From Spongiibacter marinus (lineage in GTDB: Bacteria > Pseudomonadota > Gammaproteobacteria > Pseudomonadales > Spongiibacteraceae), in contig NZ_JAFBBD010000002.1 in assembly GCF_016906995.1 (NCBI RefSeq), forward strand, positions 147,667 through 211,666: DNA of 64,000 bases, read 5' to 3'. Below are positions 1 through 6,927 of the stretch, piece by piece. The position numbers were made by a program, and so were the translations under genes. The number at the start of each line of letters is the position of its first letter. Within the stretch, counting starts at the first letter, position 1. The notes beneath the pieces are model-generated. The model ran no database searches and was not told the origin of the DNA. It saw only the letters and a program-made list of their open reading frames with translations.

Positions 1-855
1 CCGCTGGGTGACGCGTTGGCTCCGCTGCTAACTGCTGCAGGCGGTAGTGGGTTTGGTAATGGTGAAAATCTGGATCTGACGGCGCTGCAAGCACTGACTA
101 ATCAACTGTCTTCAGCATTTAACGAAGGTCTGGCCAATCTGCCCGCAGAAGTGGCTGACGCGCCAGTTCTTGGTGGTCTGCTGACTACCCTGCAAACGAC
201 CTTTAACGATTTGGACACGACTATTGGTGCCCTCGACGATGCCTCTGGCGACGAGACGGCTGGCGCTATCGCGACGACGCTGGATAACTTGCTAAGTAAC
301 CTGCTGACTCAAGTTGTTCCTGTCGAGTTCATCGAAGAGCAAGCTGGTCAACCGGGTGCGGTTAGCAGCCAGATTAAAGATGGTATCGGTCAGGTAACAG
401 CGCAGTTGGACAACGGTCTTGGCGCGGTGCTGGACCCTGCATTCGGTGCATTGTTCGGTGGCGCTCTGGATCCACTGTTTAGCGGTTTGAACATGCTGCT
501 GACACCGATTGGTGAGGCGATCACTGGCGGTCTGGCTTCAGGCGGCTCTGGCGCTGGCCCAACTGGCACACCTCTCGACGCCTTGCTGGCACCCCTGGAA
601 GGTGTATTTGCTGCCCTGACTGGTGGCGGTAGTGGCGACGGCCTGACTGGCACACCGCTTGACCTGTTGCTCGACCCGCTGGCTTCAGCATTGGGCGGCG
701 GTGGTTCTTGCCCCTTGGCAGAAACGCCTCTGAACCCGCTTTGCACCGTGGTTGATGGCCTGTTATCCGGTCTTGGTGGTGGCGGTAACCCACTGGATCT
801 GTTGACAGATTTGCTCGACACCATTCTGGGCCCCCTGTTGGGCGGTCTGGGCTAA
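1..855 (+). CDS. Low-complexity surface lipoprotein paralog, 5' truncated by window edge
   Basis: The frame is open from base 1 (Pro-Leu-Gly-Asp-Ala in phase before the first possible TTG at 16), so this is the C-terminal part of a longer gene. It aligns along its whole visible length with the C-terminal half of the next gene: both share a Phe-Ile-Glu-Glu-Gln-Ala-Gly segment and repeated Gly-Thr-Pro-Leu-Asp-x-Leu-Leu blocks separated by Gly-rich linkers, and both have paired Cys near the end. By analogy the missing N-terminus probably carries a lipobox. Such proteins are sometimes labelled 'collagen-like' automatically, but no regular Gly-X-Y triplets are visible. Function is unknown; an outer-membrane or secreted location is inferred from the paralog. 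Confidence 0.75.
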   Translation, partial: PLGDALAPLLTAAGGSGFGNGENLDLTALQALTNQLSSAFNEGLANLPAEVADAPVLGGLLTTLQTTFNDLDTTIGALDDASGDETAGAIATTLDNLLSNLLTQVVPVEFIEEQAGQPGAVSSQIKDGIGQVTAQLDNGLGAVLDPAFGALFGGALDPLFSGLNMLLTPIGEAITGGLASGGSGAGPTGTPLDALLAPLEGVFAALTGGGSGDGLTGTPLDLLLDPLASALGGGGSCPLAETPLNPLCTVVDGLLSGLGGGGNPLDLLTDLLDTILGPLLGGLG

Positions 856-874
856 GCGCTTCGCGTCAGTGATG

Positions 875-904
875 AAAAGGCGGCCAACAGGTCGCCTTTT
901 TTTT
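875..904 (+). terminator. Rho-independent terminator
   Basis: An 8-bp perfect stem (AAAAGGCG / CGCCTTTT) with a 10-nt loop is followed by more T residues, 20 bp after the stop codon of the truncated lipoprotein gene. It separates the two tandem paralogs into independent transcripts. Confidence 0.85.
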
Positions 905-1027
905 GCCCGCGACTATGAATAACTCGGTTTTTCCGTACATCAAAAAAAGTGCCGTATTGGTTGAATAAAGCGTAGCGCCGTATGCAGTGTCTTTCTGCAC
1001 CCATGGCGACTTAACGGAGTAAAGCCT

Positions 1028-2461
1028 ATGTTGAAATTATCCTCTTTAAATCGCGCCTTTATACTGGCATTCAGTGTCAGTTTGGCACTTAGTGCCTGCG
1101 GAGGCTCGAGCAGCAGTAGCAGTAATAACCCCAGTAGTATTCCCGATGGCGGTAATGGCGCCGATGACGGCGGCTCCGGTGATGGGGGTAACGATGGCGG
1201 CGGGTCTGGGTCGGGTTCCGACAACGGCGGCTCAAATGATGGCGGAGATGAGACAACCCGTTATCAGGGAGTAGAAGGACCGCTGGATGTGATTCAGCAG
1301 CCCCTGTCTGAGCAGGTGTTTGGTGGCTTGGCGTCGGCAGCTGAAGGCACACCGTTAGAAGCCAGCATCAGTTGTCTGGATCAAGTCGTCGCGCAAGATA
1401 CTGTAGATATTCTGGACGCAGTGCTCGCCGCCGTAAACCCCGAGTCGGCGGCGGATCCGCAGCAAGCCTTTGCGGCAGCGGCGGAGAATGTGCAGCTGGC
1501 GAGCAGCGAGCTACTGGCTGATCTGCCGGGGTTGTTAATGTCGCTTGCAGGGCAGGGCGATTGCGACGGTAGCGCTAGCCCTGGCGGTGACAATCCACTT
1601 GCCGGAACGCCTCTGGCTCCCTTGGGTGAAGCCCTTGCACCGCTGCTGAATGCCGGTGGTGGTGGCAGTGCTGATGGCGATCTCGACCTGACCGCACTGA
1701 CCGTACTCACCGGCCAGTTAAGCGATGCATTCGAAGAAGGTTTGAGCAATTTGCCGGCCGAGGTGATGTCGGCGCCGGTCTTGGGTGGCGCACTGACAAC
1801 CCTGAGTGTGACCTTCGCCGACCTTGATAATACCGTGGTGGCCCTGGACAGTGGCAACGGCGTATTGACGGCATTTCGCGTGTCGCAGACCGTTGAGCAC
1901 CTGCTAAAAAATGTACTGACCGGCATTGTTCCAGTCACGTTTATCGAAGAGCAGGCCGGGCAGCAGGGTGTTGTGTCCGACCAGATCAATAGCGGTGTCG
2001 AGGCGTTAAGTTCACAGCTTCTCGGTGGTTTGGCGGTTGTGCTGGCACCCACCTTTGATCAGTTGTTTGGTGGTGCCGCAGCACAATTATTCGCTGGCGT
2101 GAATACTATTCTGACCCCACTGGGTGAGGTGCTGAGCGACGGTGTGAATGGCGGCGGTTCTGGCGCTGGTCCCACGGGTACGCCTCTCGATGCTCTGCTT
2201 GCTCCACTCGAGTCACTGGCGGCGGCGTTGCAGGGCGGCGGTAGTGATGGTGGGTTGACTGGCACGCCCCTGGACTTGCTGCTGGATCCCATTGCGTCGG
2301 CGTTAAGTGGTGGCGGGTGCCCGCTAGAGGGGACGCCGCTAGCGGTACTCTGTTCGGCAGTGGATCAGCTTCAGTCGGCAGTCTCCCAGCAGCCGGGGGC
2401 AGACCCGCTGGCACTGCTGACAGATACCCTGAAAGGTCTACTGGGTGGTTTGATCCCCTAA
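1028..2461 (+). CDS. Gly/Leu-rich repeat lipoprotein, paralog of upstream gene
   Basis: 477 residues. The N-terminus is a lipoprotein signal: a basic start, a hydrophobic stretch, then Leu-Ser-Ala-Cys with Cys at about residue 24. A Ser/Gly/Asn/Asp-rich low-complexity linker follows to about residue 77. The rest (about 80-477) is rich in Leu, Ala and Gly, with the repeated Gly-Thr-Pro-Leu motif and a Phe-Ile-Glu-Glu-Gln segment shared with the truncated upstream gene. The ATG is preceded by an ACGGAG ribosome site at good spacing. No enzyme motif is visible. I infer an outer-membrane-anchored, possibly secreted or adhesive protein; the local duplication suggests divergence after tandem copying. 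The role is not known. Confidence 0.85.
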   Translation: MLKLSSLNRAFILAFSVSLALSACGGSSSSSSNNPSSIPDGGNGADDGGSGDGGNDGGGSGSGSDNGGSNDGGDETTRYQGVEGPLDVIQQPLSEQVFGGLASAAEGTPLEASISCLDQVVAQDTVDILDAVLAAVNPESAADPQQAFAAAAENVQLASSELLADLPGLLMSLAGQGDCDGSASPGGDNPLAGTPLAPLGEALAPLLNAGGGGSADGDLDLTALTVLTGQLSDAFEEGLSNLPAEVMSAPVLGGALTTLSVTFADLDNTVVALDSGNGVLTAFRVSQTVEHLLKNVLTGIVPVTFIEEQAGQQGVVSDQINSGVEALSSQLLGGLAVVLAPTFDQLFGGAAAQLFAGVNTILTPLGEVLSDGVNGGGSGAGPTGTPLDALLAPLESLAAALQGGGSDGGLTGTPLDLLLDPIASALSGGGCPLEGTPLAVLCSAVDQLQSAVSQQPGADPLALLTDTLKGLLGGLIP

Positions 2462-2481
2462 GCGTTTCGGCGACCCCCTGC

Positions 2482-2508
2482 AGGGCGGCTTGTTAGCCGC
2501 CCTTTTTA
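2482..2508 (+). terminator. Rho-independent terminator, shared by convergent genes
   Basis: A 9-bp perfect stem (AGGGCGGCT / AGCCGCCCT) with a TGTT loop is followed by a short T run. It lies between the lipoprotein stop and the convergent HDAC-like gene, whose stop codon overlaps its T tract. Confidence 0.85.
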
Positions 2509-3423
2509 TTGCTCTTGCAAAAAGCGGCGCTGGGCTTCTTCAACAACGATGGCGTGTCGTCTGGCCAGTGCCTTGCGATCATCGTCGTAGCCACCGCCAA
2601 TGACCGTTGCCACCGGGATGCCCGCTGAGCGACAGCGCTCGATGACCATGCGGTCGCGCTGGCGAATGCCGTTTTCACTGACCTTTAGCAGGCCCAATGG
2701 GTCGCCGGCATAGATATCCACGCCAGCATCGTAAATCACCAGCTCCGGGCGGGCGCTGGCCAATGCCGTTTCCAGGGTGTCGCTGACGATGCTCAGGTAT
2801 TGGTCGTCCTCACAGTTGCTGGCCACCTCAACATCCAGGTCGCTGCAGGCTTTGCGCGCGGGGAAATTTTTCGCACCGTGTACGGAGCAGGTAAAGGCGG
2901 CGGGCTCGTCGGCGAGAATGGTGGCCGTGCCATCGCCCTGATGAACGTCGCAATCAAAGATCAACAAGCGCTTCACCCGGCCCTGAGCAAGCAGGGCTTT
3001 AGCGGCGACAGCCAAGTCGTTGAATACGCAAAAGCCAGAGCCGAAGTCGCGATGGGCGTGGTGAGTGCCGCCGGCAAGGTGACAGGCGATGCCGTGGCGC
3101 AGGGCCAACTGCGCGGTCAAAAAGCTGCCATTTGGTGAGATCCAGCTGCGCGTAACCAAGCCCTGGCTCCAGGGCAGTCCCAGGCGCCGTGAGGCCTGTT
3201 TGTCCAGGGTATTGCTGGTGAAGCGCTTGATGTAGTCACTGCAGTGAGCGAGTTGCAACAGCTCGGGTCGGGCTTTTCCCGGCCGATGGACGTTGCTTGC
3301 AGAGAGAATATGTTGACCGGCTAAATACTGATTTAGCAGGCCAAATTTTTCCATCGGAAAGCGGTGCTTTTGATCAAAGGAATAGCTGTAAACAGGGTTG
3401 GTGACCAATGGCAGTTGCTTCAT
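2506..3423 (-). CDS. Histone deacetylase-family (class II-like) metal-dependent deacetylase
   Basis: About 305 residues from the ATG at 3423; upstream GTG (3456) and ATG (3447) starts are possible, but family members normally begin just before the His-Arg-Phe-Pro-Met segment seen here at residues 20-24. Core HDAC/arginase-fold motifs are all present: Gly-Gly-Thr-His-His-Ala-His, Phe-Asp-Cys-Asp-Val-His-Gln-Gly-Asp-Gly (zinc ligands and charge relay), Tyr-Asp-Ala-Gly-Val-Asp and Ile-Gly-Gly-Gly-Tyr. Bacterial members deacetylate acetyl-lysine, acetylpolyamines or related acyl-amides in the cytoplasm; the substrate here cannot be told. It stands alone on the minus strand, convergent with the lipoprotein gene and divergent from the M23 peptidase gene. 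No strong ribosome site is visible before any of the candidate starts. Confidence 0.85.
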   Translation of the reverse strand: MKQLPLVTNPVYSYSFDQKHRFPMEKFGLLNQYLAGQHILSASNVHRPGKARPELLQLAHCSDYIKRFTSNTLDKQASRRLGLPWSQGLVTRSWISPNGSFLTAQLALRHGIACHLAGGTHHAHRDFGSGFCVFNDLAVAAKALLAQGRVKRLLIFDCDVHQGDGTATILADEPAAFTCSVHGAKNFPARKACSDLDVEVASNCEDDQYLSIVSDTLETALASARPELVIYDAGVDIYAGDPLGLLKVSENGIRQRDRMVIERCRSAGIPVATVIGGGYDDDRKALARRHAIVVEEAQRRFLQEQ

Positions 3424-3659
3424 AGATGAGAGTAATCGTTCTGTCATTATTGGCACATATCGTGCGTTGCTGTTGGGCGAAAGCGCACCGCAACGGCCGT
3501 GGATCTGTCGGGTGGTGGTCGCGAAGATTGTCCCGTTGGTCAGTCTTTGTGTAGTATTGCCTCATTTTGCGCATCTCGCTCACCGTTTTGAGCGGGCGCA
3601 CACTCCGGGGCGTCCCTACTAATTGCGCCCTAAATCGGTGCAGCGATGGCAGGTTGGCT

Positions 3660-4610
3660 ATGCGGGATCACTACCAAATAACCGTTACGAGTTTTGAGCG
3701 AACGCGGCATTATCGCGTACCGCAATTTATTAAGCACTTTGCCACGGGCTTTGTCGCTGTGCTTGGACTGTTATTTGCCGGCGGTGTGCTGGCTATTTAC
3801 GTACTCAGCAATAAGCTCGATGCAATGGACCAGGAGCTTTCTCGCCTTCATGTCCAGCAATCTGAAATTCGCGCAGAGAATACGGCTTTACTGCAAGAGC
3901 AGCAACGACTGCAAAATTCCGTTGAAGAAAAAGTGGCAGCCCTGTCGATGATGGGCGAGGAATTAGGCAGCATTGAGGCGATGATGGGCCTGTCTCCTAA
4001 TCCGGATGCCGAGATTGAATTTCGCTTGGATACCGCAAGCCAAACAGCGCAGGAAAAGCGCTATATGCTCACCGCCATTCCCAGTGGCTACCCGCTGGAA
4101 GAGGCCAAGGTCACGAGCTTCTACGGTATGAGAAAGCACCCGGTATTGGGGAAAATGAAATTGCATGGCGGGGCCGATCTGCGCGCCCGCATTGGTACCC
4201 CGGTGTATGCAACGGCCAATGGTGTTGTGGAGTGGGCAGGGTACAACGATGGCGGTTTTGGAAAGATGGTGAAGTTGAGTCATAACTTTGGCTTTACCAC
4301 GGTATACGGGCATTTAAGTAAGTCGACAGTGGCTGTTGGCGACTATGTAAAGCAGGGAGAGCTGATTGGTTACAGCGGGAATACAGGCTTGTCCAGCGCT
4401 CCCCATTTGCACTACGAAGTTCGCCACTTGCATCGGCGTCTCGCTCCGAGAAGTTTTATGGAGTGGTCGCTGGAAAATTATGACGGGCTTTTCACGCGCG
4501 AGGAGAGGATAAAGTGGGACTCATTAGCAAAAACAGTAAGAGATCAGATAGCCCTACCCGAACGACGATTATCGCTGCGGGGACCCATTTCGTCGGGGAC
4601 TTCGAGTTAA
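3660..4610 (+). CDS. Membrane-anchored M23 family peptidoglycan endopeptidase
   Basis: 316 residues from the ATG at 3660; the open frame continues upstream, but that part has no homologous look. Order: short cytoplasmic N-terminus, one transmembrane helix (about 28-50), a periplasmic coiled coil (about 53-108), then an M23/LytM domain (about 145-265). Zinc ligands His169, Asp173 and His251 (HxxxD and HLH motifs) and the accessory His218 and His249 are present, so the enzyme should be active. It cleaves peptide cross-links in peptidoglycan. The bactofilin gene starts inside its 3' end; M23 peptidase-bactofilin pairs are known cell-shape modules in which the bactofilin scaffold positions the hydrolase. 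The last 32 codons are shared with the bactofilin reading frame. Confidence 0.9.
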   Translation: MRDHYQITVTSFERTRHYRVPQFIKHFATGFVAVLGLLFAGGVLAIYVLSNKLDAMDQELSRLHVQQSEIRAENTALLQEQQRLQNSVEEKVAALSMMGEELGSIEAMMGLSPNPDAEIEFRLDTASQTAQEKRYMLTAIPSGYPLEEAKVTSFYGMRKHPVLGKMKLHGGADLRARIGTPVYATANGVVEWAGYNDGGFGKMVKLSHNFGFTTVYGHLSKSTVAVGDYVKQGELIGYSGNTGLSSAPHLHYEVRHLHRRLAPRSFMEWSLENYDGLFTREERIKWDSLAKTVRDQIALPERRLSLRGPISSGTSS

Positions 4611-4936
4611 AAGACAGCTTTCACTTAGATGGCTCGGTAGACGGCAATATCACCTCGCAGGCTGATGTGACCATCGGTGTGAGCGGGCATTTTAAGGGCG
4701 ATATAAAAGCCAAGCGCGTGCTGGTGAGCGGGAGGCTCGATGGCAAGGTTGATGCCGACTACATTGAAATTGTGGCGTCAGGGCAGGTGAATGGCGATAT
4801 CCGAGTGCGTGAGCTGGCCATTGAATCGGGGGGCCAGTTTATCGGTGCGAGCCATGTTAAAAAACACGATGCGCCGGTGCTGACTCCTGTCGACGCAAGT
4901 GCTGACGCAGACAGTAGCGACCGCGCGGCCGGCTGA
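4514..4936 (+). CDS. Bactofilin family cytoskeletal protein
   Basis: 140 residues. A bactofilin domain (PF04519) spans about residues 18-115: successive short Gly-containing beta strands (Gly-Ser-Val-Asp-Gly, Gly-His-Phe-Lys-Gly-Asp-Ile, Gly-Gln-Val-Asn-Gly-Asp-Ile) typical of the right-handed beta-helix. A disordered N-terminal tail (1-17) and an Asp/Ala-rich C-terminal tail flank it, as is usual. The GTG start at 4514 has a strong AGGAG ribosome site (about 4499-4504) inside the M23 gene, so translation starts independently despite the 97-bp overlap. Bactofilins polymerise without nucleotide on the inner membrane and recruit cell-wall enzymes; the partner is most likely the adjacent peptidase. 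Confidence 0.92.
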   Translation: MGLISKNSKRSDSPTRTTIIAAGTHFVGDFELKDSFHLDGSVDGNITSQADVTIGVSGHFKGDIKAKRVLVSGRLDGKVDADYIEIVASGQVNGDIRVRELAIESGGQFIGASHVKKHDAPVLTPVDASADADSSDRAAG

Positions 4937-4945
4937 TAGTCACTA

Positions 4946-4984
4946 CCTTCACCGCAGCGGTTGCAGATCGTTTATAATGCGCGG
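4946..4984 (+). promoter_or_regulatory. Possible sigma-70 promoter for phnA-like gene
   Basis: A perfect TATAAT lies at 4973-4978, 26 bp before the phnA-like ATG. The matching -35 is poor (TTCACC-like at about 4948, spacing 19), so the call rests mainly on the -10 element. Confidence 0.35.
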
Positions 4985-5003
4985 CTTTTGCTTGGAGGCA
5001 ATC

Positions 5004-5564
5004 ATGGCAATTGATCAGGCGTTGATGCAGCGCAGCCAGGGACAGTGCGAGCTGTGTGGCAGTAGTGATGGGCTCAGCGAGTATGAGGTTAGCGGTTCGG
5101 AGCAGCCAGCGTCGGTGGTGGTTTGTGGTGAATGCCTTGCGCAGATTGCCGGTGACGATGCCCTGCAGGCGGCGCGTTGGCACTGCCTGAATCAGAGTGT
5201 ATGGAGCACTGAACCCGCCGTTCAGGTGCTTTCCTATCGAATGTTACATCGCCTGAGTAGCGAGCCCTGGGCGCAAGACCTGCTGGATATGGTGTTTCTT
5301 GATGAGCCCCTGCAGAAATGGGCCGATGCAGGGCTAGCCTATAGCGACCAGGTGACAACTGTTGACGCCAATGGTGCGGTACTTCAGGCCGGCGATAGCG
5401 TTACCCTGATCAAAGACCTTAACGTCAAAGGCACCAGTTTCACCGCCAAACGCGGCACTGCCGTTCGCAATATCTCCCTTAGCGATAACCCCGAGCATAT
5501 TGAAGGGCGTGTCAATGGCACGCGCATTGTGATTATTAGTAAGTTTGTTAAGAAGTCCAGCTGA
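5004..5564 (+). CDS. PhnA domain protein (YjdM-like, zinc ribbon)
   Basis: 186 residues from the ATG at 5004, which has a good TTGGAGG ribosome site 6 bp upstream. The N-terminus has a zinc-ribbon pattern, Cys-Glu-Leu-Cys at about 15-18 and Cys-Gly-Glu-Cys at about 40-43. The C-terminal 70 residues match the PhnA/YjdM domain (Gly-Asp-Ser-Val-Thr-Leu-Ile-Lys-Asp-Leu...Lys-Arg-Gly-Thr). Despite the historical name, PhnA proteins are not part of the C-P lyase and their role is unsettled; no phosphonate genes are nearby. It is longer than the E. coli protein because of a middle segment (about 50-115) between the two domains. Confidence 0.85.
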   Translation: MAIDQALMQRSQGQCELCGSSDGLSEYEVSGSEQPASVVVCGECLAQIAGDDALQAARWHCLNQSVWSTEPAVQVLSYRMLHRLSSEPWAQDLLDMVFLDEPLQKWADAGLAYSDQVTTVDANGAVLQAGDSVTLIKDLNVKGTSFTAKRGTAVRNISLSDNPEHIEGRVNGTRIVIISKFVKKSS

Positions 5565-5616
5565 GTCTCGCCCGTGCTCCGGGTTAGAAGCCAAGAGCAC
5601 GGGGTTGGTTGCGGCG

Positions 5617-6648
5617 CTAAACAGGGTTTGATTCTGCTTCCTGAGAAGGTTGCTCTTCAACGGCGACTTCGGGCTCCACGGTGAAGCTAACCGTGCTTTC
5701 TTCACCAGCAGTGACGGTGGTCGATTGCACTTCCGTGAAATCTATATCGTCATCAGTACCTGGCTCGTCATTTGCGGGTTCGCAGGTGTAGGCGACGCTG
5801 TAAGCCGCTTCGCGTGCTTCGACAAAGCCGATGGTGAAGGTAAATTCGCCGCTTTCGTTCTGCCCCACTTCGGCACTGGCAATAGGTCGCACCCCGGTTG
5901 CCAATTCGCTATCGAAGTAGTCCTCCGGCATAGCATCACCCGTTGTCAGGTCCTCATCGTAGAGATAAACCGCACCATTGCCCTCGTTTAAAAGGCATTC
6001 GGGGTGATTGACCACGGTCGAGCTGACAGAGCCGCTGATGCTGCCCACTTCGAGGTTATTTACCAGTCGTAATGCAGGCCGTAGCAGATAGTAGTCTTGG
6101 TTTGCCGGTTTGGTCAGGCCCTTGCGTAAGACAAAGTCGATAGTGAAATCTGACTTGCTTCCCGCGGCGATCGTGAAACCTGACACAAGTCGCAGAAACT
6201 GTGGGTTGCCGTTGGGGTTGCCATTTTGTTGGCCCGGAATATACAGGTCGGTTTCATTGCCGCCCTCTGGGGTGACGGTTGAGTTCGGGAAGCCGCCATC
6301 AACAAAAATACGCAGTTGGTTGTAGTCGCCGGGAGGGATGCTTGCCTCTGAGAGGATAGGTGTTGAAGCGTTACCGGTAAGGTCGAGCAGGTTTTCAATG
6401 GTAACGGGCTCATCGAAGGTGATGGAGACATCATTTTCGGAGCCAGACGCGGCTTTCAGGTCAATGCGTGTGAACGTGACTTTTACTGCCTCGACATCAT
6501 CGACCGGGGCATCGGTCACAGAGAATGTCGTGGTGCTTGAGCCGCCAGAACCGCTAGAGCCTCCACCGCAGGCGCTCAACAGAATGGCGCTGGTAATGGC
6601 GATTGCCAGAGGTTTATAAAAAGGGGCTTTATCTTGTTGGGTCATCAT
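5617..6648 (-). CDS. DUF4382 domain lipoprotein
   Basis: 343 residues from the ATG at 6648; a GGAGAG ribosome site favours this over the first in-frame ATG at 6663. A lipobox (Leu-Ser-Ala-Cys) follows a hydrophobic helix, then a Gly/Ser linker. Residues about 40-195 match DUF4382: Val-Thr-Asp-Ala-Pro-Val-Asp-Asp-Val near the start, the 'Leu-Leu-Asp-Leu-Thr-Gly' middle and the Gly-Asp-Tyr-Asn-Gln-Leu-Arg segment. The C-terminal 150 residues are acidic and unassigned, possibly beta-sandwich-like. Proteins of this type are outer-membrane or secreted lipoproteins of unknown function. The gene is monocistronic on the minus strand. Confidence 0.85.
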   Translation of the reverse strand: MMTQQDKAPFYKPLAIAITSAILLSACGGGSSGSGGSSTTTFSVTDAPVDDVEAVKVTFTRIDLKAASGSENDVSITFDEPVTIENLLDLTGNASTPILSEASIPPGDYNQLRIFVDGGFPNSTVTPEGGNETDLYIPGQQNGNPNGNPQFLRLVSGFTIAAGSKSDFTIDFVLRKGLTKPANQDYYLLRPALRLVNNLEVGSISGSVSSTVVNHPECLLNEGNGAVYLYDEDLTTGDAMPEDYFDSELATGVRPIASAEVGQNESGEFTFTIGFVEAREAAYSVAYTCEPANDEPGTDDDIDFTEVQSTTVTAGEESTVSFTVEPEVAVEEQPSQEAESNPV

Positions 6649-6809
6649 TGCTCTCTCCAGCATTGCGTAGGTTTTATTGTCGCCTCCCTGCTGTTGGTGA
6701 CAGCTTAATTTTGCGTCACACCCTGTTAGGTAAACCCTAGCCCAGAAAGTTCAGCGCTGCTCATGCTTTACAGAAGTTGTGTGGGTGCCTCCTCAAAAAT
6801 TGATCGGTT

Positions 6810-6833
6810 ATCGCCATTTATGGCGGTATTTTT
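6810..6833 (+). terminator. Hairpin with T run upstream of flavoprotein gene (possible attenuator)
   Basis: A 7-bp stem (ATCGCCA / TGGCGGT, one G-T pair) with a TTTA loop is followed by ATTTTT. No gene on the plus strand ends here, because the neighbour to the left is transcribed away. It lies 95 bp before the TTG start of the oxidoreductase operon and could be a leader element or chance. Confidence 0.35.
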
Positions 6834-6927
6834 CTGGTGAATTTTTAATGCCGCTATGCTGTAATCGCCACTAACAAGACGTTTTTGCTTCCTCAAACCC
6901 AAATAAGAATAGTATTTAGGGGGAACA

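Noticed and set aside
1381-2052. 223-codon minus-strand frame inside the lipoprotein gene
   Set aside because: Ser/Pro/Arg-rich translation opposite a repetitive coding region; no start signal.
4961-4978. TTGCAG-TATAAT as a complete sigma-70 promoter
   Set aside because: Only 6 bp separate the two hexamers; the TATAAT needs another -35.
4899-5003. N-terminal extension of the PhnA-like protein
   Set aside because: The ATG at 5004 has a strong GGAGG site and a TATAAT just upstream; the extension overlaps the bactofilin gene.
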